A stretch of 64,000 nucleotides of DNA from a virus (IMGVR_UViG_3300009610_000003:18173-82172); one strand, 5' to 3'; counted from the stretch's first letter, positions 32,313 through 40,220 are shown. Notes: a model not told the origin generated them from the letters alone. Made by a program: numbers and translations.

Positions 32313-34285
32313 GGCTTCTTGGCCTCTCCCCAAGTGGGTCCTACCTCGAAATCGACAATCGTCGGGACGACGAGCGGCGTCGTTTCGACCATGATCGCCT
32401 GTGCCTTCTCGGCGACCGCCCGGTCGGCGGTGCTGATGTCAAGCTCGTCGTGCAGTTGCAGCATCGGCACGATGCCTTCGCGCCAGCAGGCGAGCATCGC
32501 CAGCTTGGTCTGGCGCGCGGCTGAGCCCTGAATGAGGTTGTTCAGGCTCTTGCGGGTGTCGGCCCGCCGCAGCATCGTCTTGGCCCATGGGTGGTCGGGG
32601 TTCTCGCGCCGCTTCATGGCCTCGTCGTAGCTGCACGGGCTCATCTTGTGCCCCTGCGCCTCGGCGCTCATGCGCGTGTCGAAATCGACATAGCCGCCCT
32701 CCCAGCGCGGGTAGTGCATCCGGGCACCGTCGATCAGCCTGATGTAGCCGCGCTCGTTGGCGGCCCGCTTGCATTCGTCCTCTAGGCTTTTGATGAACGG
32801 CAGGCGGTTGTGATAGTCGCGCAGCAACTCTTCAGCTTCGGCGAGGCTCAGGCCAAGCTCTTCCGCCAGCGCCCGCTTGCCTTTGCCGTAGGTCATCGAC
32901 AGGTTCAAAATCTTGGCGATGGCGCGGGGCCGGTCAACCATCTCGGCGACCATCTGGTGATAGTCGGTGCGCGGGTCGTCCAGATACCGCTGCACTGCCG
33001 CCTCAGCGCCCCGTGCACCGACCTTGGACGCGAAGTGCACGGTCAGCCGTGGCTCCTGCTGGGAATAGTCAAGCGCCACCCAGCGCTCGCCCTCTTCCGG
33101 GAGGAAGCAGCTTCTGATCGCCACGCCGATGTCGTCCTTGTCAGGGGAAGGCATCTGCTGAAGCGGTGGTTCCGAATAGCTGAACCGGTGCGAGCGTGTC
33201 CCCCCGGACGTGTCGCGATACTGGTGTATCTCGGCGTGGATGCGGCCCCGGTATTCGTAGCTCAGCAGGAAGTTCTCAAGGAACTTCGACTTGGCTTCCT
33301 CGTACTTTTCAGCGACCGCACAGGCGCGCGGCAGCGGGTGGTCGTGCTTCTCCATCCAGTCTTTGGTGAAGCTCGCCTGTGAGGTCTTCTGGGTGCGCGG
33401 GAAGGCGATATGCTCGCGGCTGAACCATTCTTCCATCTGCTTGGGCGAGCGCACCTCTTTCATGCTGGCGGCACGCTTCAGTTCCAGCAGCGAGCCGACC
33501 TCGGCCAGTGCCGCGTCGCGCTTGGCGGTGAACGCCTTCATGGTCTGTTCGATGCGGGGCATGTCCAGCCGGATGCCGCGCCGCCGCATGGCGGTCACCA
33601 TGGGCAACAACGCCATCTCGGTGTCGTAGGCCCCGGTCAGGTTTTGCGCGTGCAACAGCGGTGCCGTGTGCTGCCACAGCGCCCATGTCTGCTCAGCGTC
33701 GGCGATGGCGTAGGGGGCCGCGAACTTGGCTTCCACGGCCCAGATGGCCTGAGCCGCCTTGGCGGGGTCGTAGCCCTCGCTTTCCACGGCCTGCGCCAGC
33801 AGCTTCTTGTCCTTGCCGGGAAGGCCGATGCGATGGCAGCAATCGTCCAGCGCGTAGCTGAATTCGTTCTCGTCGGTCAACACACAGGCGGCGAGCGTGT
33901 CATCGATCTGCGCGCCGGTCAGGTCGGCCCCGCTCGTCGTCAGCCAGCCATAGTCGTAGGCGGCGTTGTGGAAGACCAGCCGGGTGGCGCTCTTGGCGAT
34001 GTCGGTCACCCACTGCATGACCTCTGTCCGCGCGAAATGGTTGCCGTCAGCATGGTAGATCGGCGCATAGCCGCTGGTGCCCTCGGCGGCCCAGCTTACG
34101 CCGCAAATGTAACCTTGGCCGAAAGCCCAGCCGGGGCCTTTGCCATGCTCAAGACCCATGTCGCGGGTTTCGCAGTCAAGCACCACCACCGGATGCTGCC
34201 GCAGGTCGGGCAGTTCCGATGGTGGTTTCCAGTCGCTGTCGGGGCGGAACAAGCCAAGCTGCCCTTGTTTGAACCTCTTGGCCAC
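32306..34285 (-). CDS. family A DNA polymerase with 3'-5' exonuclease, 659 aa
   Basis: N-terminal proofreading domain: VVVLDCETRD (D37, E39), LVFHNAAYDYGW, and YAIADAEQTW. Polymerase domain: motif A WVALDYSQQEPRL (about 405-413), motif B R454-x3-K458-x3-L462-x3-Y466, motif C MLQLHDELDI. No 5'-nuclease domain, as expected for a replicative phage enzyme of about 660 residues. The residue equivalent to E. coli Phe762 is Leu (L462), a natural variant noted in viral PolA. It is co-transcribed with the thymidine-modification genes, so it likely has to incorporate and copy 5-hydroxymethyl-dU and bulky bases. Confidence 0.93.
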   Translation of the reverse strand: MAKRFKQGQLGLFRPDSDWKPPSELPDLRQHPVVVLDCETRDMGLEHGKGPGWAFGQGYICGVSWAAEGTSGYAPIYHADGNHFARTEVMQWVTDIAKSATRLVFHNAAYDYGWLTTSGADLTGAQIDDTLAACVLTDENEFSYALDDCCHRIGLPGKDKKLLAQAVESEGYDPAKAAQAIWAVEAKFAAPYAIADAEQTWALWQHTAPLLHAQNLTGAYDTEMALLPMVTAMRRRGIRLDMPRIEQTMKAFTAKRDAALAEVGSLLELKRAASMKEVRSPKQMEEWFSREHIAFPRTQKTSQASFTKDWMEKHDHPLPRACAVAEKYEEAKSKFLENFLLSYEYRGRIHAEIHQYRDTSGGTRSHRFSYSEPPLQQMPSPDKDDIGVAIRSCFLPEEGERWVALDYSQQEPRLTVHFASKVGARGAEAAVQRYLDDPRTDYHQMVAEMVDRPRAIAKILNLSMTYGKGKRALAEELGLSLAEAEELLRDYHNRLPFIKSLEDECKRAANERGYIRLIDGARMHYPRWEGGYVDFDTRMSAEAQGHKMSPCSYDEAMKRRENPDHPWAKTMLRRADTRKSLNNLIQGSAARQTKLAMLACWREGIVPMLQLHDELDISTADRAVAEKAQAIMVETTPLVVPTIVDFEVGPTWGEAKKPW

Positions 34286-34288
34286 GGG

Positions 34289-34792
34289 TCAGATGCCCCG
34301 GTTCAGTTCCTGCCGCACGGCGCGCACGGCGTCGTCCATGCCCGTGTCGGCGTCGCTGGCGGCAGCGTGGTGGCCGCCGTTCTCGGGCGTGCCGCCATGA
34401 CCGTTGGCAGCAACCTCTTTCGTCCGCTTGCCATAGATGTCGTGAACCCGCTGCATGGCTTCCTCGCGGGTGCAGCCCCAGCCCACGGCGAGCGCGGCGT
34501 AAAGCTCCTGCCCGTCATAGGGCCGCACGGGCTTGCGCAGGCGGTCTGCGACGCAGCGGGCGTAACCGGCGATGTCGTCCCAGTGATCTTCGTGGCTGGG
34601 GTCGCCTGCCAGTATGCGGGCCATCTTGTGGGCGATCATATAGAGCGCGTGCCGCTGGGGGTCGGGCAGGATGGGCCAGTTGCGCTCGCGCTGCATGGCC
34701 CGCAGCATCTCCCACGTCGCCCGTGAATTCTCGTTGAATTCGCCATGCACGGGGGCGCGCTCGCTCATCACCTTGGCGGTCTTGTCCATCAT
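34289..34792 (-). CDS. DUF6378-like protein, 167 aa
   Basis: APVHGEFNENSRATWEMLRA, RNWPILPDPQRHALYMIAHK, MARILAGDPSHEDHWDDIAG and YARCVADRL match the DUF6378 phage family, whose role is unknown although its members commonly sit with nucleotide-metabolism genes. C-terminal Gly/His-rich tail. ATGA overlap with the HD gene upstream, 3-bp gap to the polymerase. Confidence 0.75.
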   Translation of the reverse strand: MMDKTAKVMSERAPVHGEFNENSRATWEMLRAMQRERNWPILPDPQRHALYMIAHKMARILAGDPSHEDHWDDIAGYARCVADRLRKPVRPYDGQELYAALAVGWGCTREEAMQRVHDIYGKRTKEVAANGHGGTPENGGHHAAASDADTGMDDAVRAVRQELNRGI

Positions 34793-35373
34793 GCGCTTTC
34801 CTTCAGGTTGTAGCCCACGGCCCCGGTGCGCCGGTTCATCTGGTACAGCACGTCTTCGTGCCTTGCGTCGGCGCGCTCAATGAACTCATTCACGGCGTTG
34901 TAATCGTCGCGGGTCAATGTTGCCGCGAGCTTCAGGGCGGCCTGTCGCGTGCGCATGACGATGGCGATGGCGTACATATTGCCCATCAGCCGTTCCACCA
35001 TGCCGAACTGCATTATTTCCAAGAGGTCGCACACCTTGATGCGGGCGATCAGGTTTGGATGCAGCGGCGGCAGTTGCGCCAGCTTCAGCTTGTCCATCTC
35101 CCGGCGTTCCAGCCGCTCAACGATGCTCTTGAGGTCGGGATTTTCCGCTTTCACGGGGAACGGGATGTCGCCGACGCCAAGCTCGCCCGCGTCGTGCAGG
35201 CGGATATAGCGTTCGACCGGGCCGCCCAGATCGCCGAAGATGGCCGCGTAGATGCAGGCCATCTGCCAGCTATGCTCAGCCACCGTCTGGGTCTGGATGG
35301 TAGGCCACGTGTGATACCTTCTGGTGCGGCCCGCGAAATACAGGTCGTCGGTCACGAAATCGGTTTGGGTCAT
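34789..35373 (-). CDS. HD-domain phosphohydrolase (YfbR-like), 194 aa
   Basis: TQTVAEHSWQMACIYAAIFG, RYIRLHDAGELGVGDIPFPV and KVCDLLEIMQF carry the H...HD...D metal site and the GDIP motif of YfbR-type deoxynucleotidases, which hydrolyse nucleotides. In phages with altered bases such enzymes deplete a canonical dNTP or dNMP; which one is not visible. Lies in the modification/polymerase operon behind an internal AAAAAGGATCG-type promoter (35410-35438). Confidence 0.8.
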   Translation of the reverse strand: MTQTDFVTDDLYFAGRTRRYHTWPTIQTQTVAEHSWQMACIYAAIFGDLGGPVERYIRLHDAGELGVGDIPFPVKAENPDLKSIVERLERREMDKLKLAQLPPLHPNLIARIKVCDLLEIMQFGMVERLMGNMYAIAIVMRTRQAALKLAATLTRDDYNAVNEFIERADARHEDVLYQMNRRTGAVGYNLKESA

Positions 35374-35678
35374 GTAGCGTCCTCGTCAACAATGCCTCTT
35401 CCGACCTTGCTTTTACGATCCTTTTTCGTTCCGGGCAAACCTTCGGGCTCAGGTTCGTGGTCTTCCAGCCGCTCGCGCGCCTCGCGCCGCTGCCGGGGTG
35501 GCAGTTCCTTGGCCGCCGACGCAGCCCTCGTCGCCGCCGCCTGACTGACGCGGGCCAGCACTTCGACCTGACCGGTGCCGCTGCACGACAGGCACGGGTT
35601 GCCCGATACCGGGTCGGTGCCCTCGCCAGCGCACGCCTCGCAGTCGCGTACCTTCTTGATCGTCCTGAAAATGCTCAT
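35370..35678 (-). CDS. DnaJ-type CxxCxGxG zinc-finger protein, 102 aa
   Basis: VRDCEACAGEGTDPVSGNPC followed by LSCSGTGQVEV is a pair of CxxCxGxG repeats as in DnaJ zinc fingers. The rest is a basic/acidic helical tail (PRQRREARERLEDHEPEPEG). Start at ATG 35678 is in ATGA with the previous stop. Possible protein-binding adaptor; no further assignment. Confidence 0.65.
   Translation of the reverse strand: MSIFRTIKKVRDCEACAGEGTDPVSGNPCLSCSGTGQVEVLARVSQAAATRAASAAKELPPRQRREARERLEDHEPEPEGLPGTKKDRKSKVGRGIVDEDAT
35410..35438 (-). promoter_or_regulatory. internal AAAAAGGATCG-type promoter before the HD gene
   Basis: On the minus strand: TTGCCC, 17-bp spacer ending GAAAAAGGATCG, TAAAAG. It lies inside the upstream zinc-finger gene, 37 bases before the HD start, and would add transcription of HD, DUF6378 and polymerase. 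Confidence 0.6.
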
Positions 35679-35974
35679 TTCCATGTCTCCTTGACGCGCC
35701 AATGTTGAAGCAGGCGGATTTTCCCTGACGAATTCATGCCCGCCAGTTTGACGGGGTCATCAAGGAACCCCTTGTCATGCAGCGGCTTCATGCGCGGCGA
35801 GACAGACCACTTGTCGATGTTCATCTCGGCAGCGATCTGAATTGAAGTCATGTAGCGTGGCCAGCATGTCCGCATGAAATTAAAGACATCCTCTTCCAAT
35901 TTCGATTTCCCAACAATGCTTGCGGCCAGATGTGAAGTGTAGGGGTCGCCCGGTCGGGCTGATGCACTTGTCAT
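35675..35974 (-). CDS. winged-helix DNA-binding protein, 99 aa
   Basis: DPYTSHLAASIVGKSKLEED, MTSIQIAAEMNIDKWSVSPR and MKPLHDKGFLDD read as a winged helix, as in small phage or plasmid regulators. Start 35974 in ATGA with the TS-like stop; an upstream in-frame ATG at 35998 is less likely. May regulate the operon. Confidence 0.6.
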   Translation of the reverse strand: MTSASARPGDPYTSHLAASIVGKSKLEEDVFNFMRTCWPRYMTSIQIAAEMNIDKWSVSPRMKPLHDKGFLDDPVKLAGMNSSGKIRLLQHWRVKETWK

Positions 35975-36957
35975 TTCTTCATCCTCCGTTTCAGCCACGC
36001 TGCCGTAGCAATTCGCCAGTCAGGCGCGGCAATTGAATGTGCCCAGTTCAGTGCTTCTTCCCAGTCATGCTCTTTGCGCAGTTTGTTCGCGAGGAACATG
36101 GGCCGCGCCGTGTTGGTCAGGAATTCATTTCGCAGCTTCGGCACCTCGTCGGGGTCGGCGACATAGGCCCTGACATCGGCGTCGAATGTGTAGGGGTCGG
36201 TCACCAGCGGCAGCGTGCCGGGGTAGGCCGGATGACGGGACATCGCGTCAAGGCTCACCAGATGCTTGGCGCTGTCGTACATATGCCAGTTCCAAGAGAA
36301 CTGGGTCATCGTGCCCATGCCGACGCCGATGCGCGCGGCGAGGTATTCCTGCAAGATTGAGAAATGCACGACATTCGCGCCGTAGCAGCCCCAGACGATA
36401 TCGTTGCTGCGGCAGGTGACGCCAAGATCAAGCGCGTTTTTCTGAATGCGCAGGTAAATCTGGGTGTTGCAGGGGCGATCCTTTAAGCCAACGACACCCA
36501 GATCACATGGCGCGTCCCACATCTGGATGACGGCTTGGCGGCTGGTCGGGTCGTCCTGCAAAATGCTAATTACTTTTTTCAACTGGTCTAGCGCCGTGTT
36601 GGTGTAGGCATTTGGGTTCTCGAAATGGCGACGCCACCGGTAGCCGTAGGCCCCGTGCATCTGTCCGTCTTCCTCGGCGAACCGGGCCGAGAAGTCGCCG
36701 ACGAACTGGTCAAGCCATGTCGCGTCGTTCTGCCCGGCGAGCATCCACAGCGCTTCGTGTAAGTGAAATATAGGGTTTGCATCCCTGACCGGGTCGAACA
36801 GCACCCGCTGCATCGGTTGTGCATAGTTGGTGACCACCGGCCACGGCACGACGCGCACGTTACCCGCCCGCGACGGCTCAGGCACGCCGTACATATCAAT
36901 CAGGGTGATTGCCTTCGGCCATGCGTCGTTGACGTTGGTCGCGTGTATCGTCCTCAT
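35971..36957 (-). CDS. thymidylate synthase homologue, probable dUMP hydroxymethylase, 328 aa
   Basis: TS-fold landmarks: FHLHEALWMLAGQND, GAYGYRWRRHFEN, SRQAVIQMWDAP, catalytic Cys in DRPCNTQIYLRI (C163), RSNDIVWGCYGANVVHF and WNWHMYDSAKH. The Cys is followed by Asn instead of the His of cellular TS, and the base-recognition Asn (N195, GANVV) is kept, which fits dUMP rather than dCMP as substrate. In phages this divergent group, beside kinase and transferase genes, makes 5-hydroxymethyl-dUMP; whether it methylates or hydroxymethylates cannot be told from sequence. Start at ATG 36957 is in ATGA with the small gene upstream. Confidence 0.75.
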   Translation of the reverse strand: MRTIHATNVNDAWPKAITLIDMYGVPEPSRAGNVRVVPWPVVTNYAQPMQRVLFDPVRDANPIFHLHEALWMLAGQNDATWLDQFVGDFSARFAEEDGQMHGAYGYRWRRHFENPNAYTNTALDQLKKVISILQDDPTSRQAVIQMWDAPCDLGVVGLKDRPCNTQIYLRIQKNALDLGVTCRSNDIVWGCYGANVVHFSILQEYLAARIGVGMGTMTQFSWNWHMYDSAKHLVSLDAMSRHPAYPGTLPLVTDPYTFDADVRAYVADPDEVPKLRNEFLTNTARPMFLANKLRKEHDWEEALNWAHSIAAPDWRIATAAWLKRRMKK

Positions 36958-37151
36958 ATCAGCCCTTCTCTCATCGCCAGCCATTCCGGCAGCGTCACGA
37001 TGACGATGTCGCTGCCCCTTTTCCCTTCGATGTCGCACTGGCTCTTGGGTAACCAGACGGCATCTTTTTCCTCGCCGCTGTCGGACACCAGAATAGCCAT
37101 GGGGGTTTCGTGGTGCAGGTGCAGTGTCAGGTCGATTGGCTCGCGGCTCAT
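36954..37151 (-). CDS. small protein, 65 aa, unknown
   Basis: MSREPIDLTLHLHHETPMAI, LVSDSGEEKDAVWLPKSQCD, IVIVTLPEWLAMREGLI. The DAVWLPKSQ and ITLPEWLA pattern occurs in small phage proteins near replication genes. ATGA overlaps on both sides, between kinase and TS homologue. Function unknown. Confidence 0.6.
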   Translation of the reverse strand: MSREPIDLTLHLHHETPMAILVSDSGEEKDAVWLPKSQCDIEGKRGSDIVIVTLPEWLAMREGLI

Positions 37152-37711
37152 AGTCCCAGCAACTCCATGGTCTTGGTCATCGCCTCGGCGCGTGGCAGCA
37201 TGAACACGTTCAGGCCAATTTTCCGGTTGTTCCGGGTCGTGACGATCAGCGACCGGTGCTTGTTCCGGGTGTGAACCTCGTTGAACGGGTTGGGGCTTTG
37301 CGCTGCCTCGCGGCGCGCGTAGATCGACGCCAGACACTCGTCTATCGTGGTGGCCAGCAGGATGACGGTGAGGCCCCCGGCGGCGTCCAGCTTGCGCAGG
37401 CGGGGTTTCCCCCAGCTACCCACCAGCAGCCCTTCAAACAGCACGTTCTGGCCCCGCAGGGCCTCGGCGACGATCAACGCTTCCTGATCGTTGGCCGCCC
37501 CCGGCCACGTCTGCGCGTCGCAGCCACCGGTCGCCTCATCGTAGCGCCCGATGACCGTCAGCTTGGCCTTGTCCCAGATGTAGGCCCCGACCTTGCGCCG
37601 TGGCCCGAGCGGGAGCTTGAGCGCCTTGTCCATGCCCCCGGCCCGTGCCATCGCCTCGCGGGCGATGAAGCTCTTGCCGGAACCCGACGCACCTCTCAAC
37701 AGCACAATCAT
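37148..37711 (-). CDS. P-loop kinase, candidate 5-hmdU-DNA kinase, 187 aa
   Basis: Walker A at residues 7-14 (GASGSGKS), then VGAYIWDKAKLTVIGRYDEA, NVLFEGLLVGS (Walker B-like), LTVILLATTIDECLASIYAR and an Arg-rich lid (NKHRSLIVTTRNNRK). Fold is an ATP-dependent small-molecule or nucleotide kinase. Known thymidine-hypermodifying phages use a P-loop kinase to phosphorylate 5-hydroxymethyl-dU within DNA; position between TS homologue and transferase makes that the best guess, not proof. Confidence 0.7.
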   Translation of the reverse strand: MIVLLRGASGSGKSFIAREAMARAGGMDKALKLPLGPRRKVGAYIWDKAKLTVIGRYDEATGGCDAQTWPGAANDQEALIVAEALRGQNVLFEGLLVGSWGKPRLRKLDAAGGLTVILLATTIDECLASIYARREAAQSPNPFNEVHTRNKHRSLIVTTRNNRKIGLNVFMLPRAEAMTKTMELLGL

Positions 37712-38148
37712 GGGCGATCCATTAGATACTGCTTAAAGTATTCGTTGGCGAGCGCGCCCTTCCGAACCTGCTTCACGGCCTCGATTGCCTCGGCTCCGGT
37801 CAGGCCCCGCAGCCGCATCAGGGCCAATGCCGCCACCAACCCCGAGCGGTTGCGTCCGCCCCAGCAATGCACCAGCGCGCAGCCGCCCTCCCGGATGTGG
37901 CGTTCGACACGCACGGCGGCATACTCGGCGACGATTGCCGCTTCGCCCGTGACCTTGCCGTCTGGCATGGTCTTCTGCTCGTACCAGCCCACCAGTTCGC
38001 GCACCCGCGCATCGGGCGTGTGCCACAGGTTCATCACGCCGGTAATGTCATGGTCGCCAATCAGGTAACGCACTTCGTTATCGGTCAAGGTGTGGGTTCG
38101 CGCCGACAGGTACATCCGGCCCGGCATCAACTCGTAGACCCGCATCAT
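37708..38148 (-). CDS. dual-specificity/tyrosine phosphatase-like protein, 146 aa
   Basis: Active site signature HCWGGRNRSG (HCx5R-S/T) with preceding Asp-bearing loop region (WHTPDARV) and C-terminal helix (AIEAVKQVRKGALANEY) of the compact dual-specificity fold. It is coupled to the kinase and transferase genes by ATGA on both sides, so it may reverse or proofread a phosphorylated intermediate; a protein or nucleotide substrate is equally possible. An in-frame start at 38157 exists; 38148 fits the overlap. Confidence 0.78.
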   Translation of the reverse strand: MMRVYELMPGRMYLSARTHTLTDNEVRYLIGDHDITGVMNLWHTPDARVRELVGWYEQKTMPDGKVTGEAAIVAEYAAVRVERHIREGGCALVHCWGGRNRSGLVAALALMRLRGLTGAEAIEAVKQVRKGALANEYFKQYLMDRP

Positions 38149-39146
38149 GCCGACCATTCCTTCGGATGCGCAAAGTCAGTGGTGGAAAGGTAGTTGAACC
38201 GCAGGTCTGACCACGTGTAGCCATGGTCGGCCAGCGATGCCGCCGCGTCTTTGCGCGGCTTGTCCCAGCCCATCATTTCGCCGAGATGCTTGAACGGGAA
38301 CAGCTTCTTGCGCGCCTGCCAGATGGCCGATGTGTATTCCCACTCGTCCTCGGCCCGCCGGGCATATCTCAGTTCGCTGTCGTGGCTGCGGCCCGGATAG
38401 AACTTCTTGCTTTCCCAGCTTTCGCGGTATTCGCACAGCAGCACCTGAAGCTGGAACATATCGATCTTGATGCCGTGGTCGTCGTCCAGCAGCGCCAGCG
38501 CGTCTTCGCAGCTTTCGTGCGCCAGCTTCAGGGCTTCCTTGGAATTGTCCCTGTTGCCCAGCCCCCGGTCGGGGAACAGGTAGCCGAGCGTGTGCCTCGG
38601 TGACCACGCGGCGAAGGGCCGGATGTCGGGCGTGCGCACCGGCAGGTCGTGGAAGCGCCGCAGGTATTCGATGAGCTTGATGGCCGCGTACCTGCCCACC
38701 GTCTCGATCTTCAGCACGTGTTCCCACGCGATTTCGAACCCCTCTTCCGGGGTGGCCGCGTCAAAGCACCGTTCGCACAGCTTGTCGTAGATGCCGATGA
38801 AGTGCTGGCAGTCGCGCAGGTATTCATACATCTGGTCCGGGCGGCGCGCGGCGCGGCGTTCGATGCGCGTGGTGATGTGGCCTCGGGCAAAGGCGGTGTC
38901 CAGCCAGTGGCGCATCCACTGAGGGCTTTCCATGCACTTGCTGAAGGGCAGGCCGCGCCACAGCACCTCGCCGTAGGGCACGTTGTAGACGCCGATGTAG
39001 CAGCACCCCCGCCATATCGCTTCCTCGTCGCTAGCGGCGTCCTTGGCCATCTCGAATACCGTGGGCAACTGCGGGTCGGGGCCGCCGCTCGCAAGCTCCC
39101 ACTTGCAGAACTCGGCGAAGAATTTCCGGTGTTCCTCGGTGTTCAT
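38145..39146 (-). CDS. ADDT/aGPT-Pplase-like thymidine hypermodification protein, 333 aa
   Basis: Entirely helical, with LPTVFEMAKDAASDEEA, YIGVYNVPYGEVLW, GRYAAIKLIEYLRRFHDLPV, DIRPFAAWSPRHTLGYLFPD and LLCEYRESWESKKFYPGRSH. I read this as the family described bioinformatically as alpha-glutamyl/putrescinyl thymine pyrophosphorylases and experimentally as amino acid:DNA transferases in thymidine-hypermodifying phages; the assignment is from recalled family patterns. It would attach an amino group donor to activated 5-hmdU in DNA. Start ATG 39146 in ATGA with the radical SAM stop. Confidence 0.6.
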   Translation of the reverse strand: MNTEEHRKFFAEFCKWELASGGPDPQLPTVFEMAKDAASDEEAIWRGCCYIGVYNVPYGEVLWRGLPFSKCMESPQWMRHWLDTAFARGHITTRIERRAARRPDQMYEYLRDCQHFIGIYDKLCERCFDAATPEEGFEIAWEHVLKIETVGRYAAIKLIEYLRRFHDLPVRTPDIRPFAAWSPRHTLGYLFPDRGLGNRDNSKEALKLAHESCEDALALLDDDHGIKIDMFQLQVLLCEYRESWESKKFYPGRSHDSELRYARRAEDEWEYTSAIWQARKKLFPFKHLGEMMGWDKPRKDAAASLADHGYTWSDLRFNYLSTTDFAHPKEWSA

Positions 39147-40063
39147 TTCGTGAACCATGACAACTCCAATCCAAAACGCTTGCCCTGACCCTCGGTGCAT
39201 TTGTCGCAGGGTTTCTGCGCCCCCCGGTCACGCGCGATCAGGTTGGCGCGCACCTCGTCGTAGGCGTCCCACAGGTCGGGAAGCGACCGTTCCGGGAAGC
39301 TCCCGATGATGTGGGCATCTCCCCAGTCATCGCAGCAAAAGGGCACCGAGCCGTCGAACCACATCGGCATTTCTCTGAACGGCCTGACGCACATCCGGGC
39401 CAGCGGCGCAGCTACGGGTCGGACGTTTGGATAAATCTTGGATGCCCGGCCCGGCCCTACGTCAGCAAATCCACCTTGGTTGTGGTAGTGCAGGATGACG
39501 TTCTCGCGCGGCACGCGGCCTAGCTCGCTCTTGTAGGTGGTGGCGTCCTTGATGATGAGCGCCCGCCAGTTGGGGCCTCGGTAGCCGTAGGGGCTCATGG
39601 CCTCGTCGCCGAAGAACAGGTCGGCGGCACCCTTGAACAGCACCGTGAACTCGCGCAGGCGCTTGGGTGTGTAGCAGTCGAGCAGGAAGCAGTTGACACC
39701 CTCGGCCTGCGCTTCGGCGACCCATTCCCTAAACAGCGGCAGGCCCAGCACGTTGACCAGATCGCCGTTGGTGCTGACGAGGAACTGTGCCTGCGGCAAC
39801 AGCTTGCGGGCGATGCGGATGAACCTGATGAACTGGGGGTGCATCGTCGGCTCGCCACGGTTGGCGATTTCAATTCTGACCTTCGGTTTCCAATCTCTCA
39901 CGGCCCGACAATAGTCGATCCATAAGTCTTCGTGCATGAACTGGTAGGGGCCTTCGGCCCATGTCTGGTTGCGCAAGCCGCAGAAGACGCATCGCATGGT
40001 GCAGCCGCGCACGAATTCCGGCTTCAGCGTGTACGGCAGATGCCGCCCGCCTGTATTTCCCAT
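39143..40063 (-). CDS. radical SAM/SPASM enzyme, 306 aa
   Basis: RGCTMRCVFCGL gives the CxxxCxxC [4Fe-4S] site (C21, C25, C28); IEIANRGEPTMHPQF is the GE motif; FLVSTNGDLV and FLLDCYTPKRL continue the barrel. The C-terminal SPASM-like part has ARMCVRPFREMPMWFDGSVP, FCCDDWGD and KPCDKCTEGQG for auxiliary clusters. Radical SAM enzymes tailor hypermodified thymidines in some phages; it heads the modification operon here. Start at ATG 40063 is preferred over GTG 40072 because AAGGGGAG lies 8 bases upstream. A terminator-like hairpin sits directly before that ribosome site. Confidence 0.85.
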   Translation of the reverse strand: MGNTGGRHLPYTLKPEFVRGCTMRCVFCGLRNQTWAEGPYQFMHEDLWIDYCRAVRDWKPKVRIEIANRGEPTMHPQFIRFIRIARKLLPQAQFLVSTNGDLVNVLGLPLFREWVAEAQAEGVNCFLLDCYTPKRLREFTVLFKGAADLFFGDEAMSPYGYRGPNWRALIIKDATTYKSELGRVPRENVILHYHNQGGFADVGPGRASKIYPNVRPVAAPLARMCVRPFREMPMWFDGSVPFCCDDWGDAHIIGSFPERSLPDLWDAYDEVRANLIARDRGAQKPCDKCTEGQGKRFGLELSWFTK

Positions 40064-40083
40064 CGAAGTCACTCCCCTTCGAA

Positions 40084-40118
40084 GAAAACGGCGGCCCAGT
40101 TTTTAAGCTGAGCCGCCG
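40084..40118 (-). terminator. terminator-like hairpin directly upstream of the radical SAM gene
   Basis: Minus strand: CGGCGGCTCAG, 8-nt loop, CTGGGCCGCCG, TTTTC. An 11-bp stem with one T-G wobble plus U tract, ending about 20 bases before ATG 40063. It may end upstream transcription or attenuate the modification operon. Confidence 0.65.
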
Positions 40119-40220
40119 CCCGACAGCGGAACGTGCCGACCAAGGCGCGTCTACCCGCTGTCTTAACCACCTTTCTCAACCCCAAGAAGCCAACCACGGC
40201 CTTCTGGGGGAACCGGGTGG
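40119..40220. other. intergenic leader upstream of the modification operon
   Basis: Contains CCAACCAC-like words and GGGGTTGAG but no clear promoter. Probably holds the start of the 40-30 kb transcript ahead of the hairpin. Confidence 0.3.

Noticed and set aside
33410-34726. 438-codon plus-strand frame over the polymerase and DUF6378 genes
   Set aside because: Antisense of well-supported genes; His/Gly/Val-rich shadow composition and no ribosome site.
31857-40063. A 2-aminoadenine (Z) genome or 7-deazaguanine system, suggested by HD hydrolase plus PolA
   Set aside because: No PurZ, MazZ, DpdA or queuosine-type genes are visible. The TS homologue, kinase and transferase-like genes point to thymidine modification.
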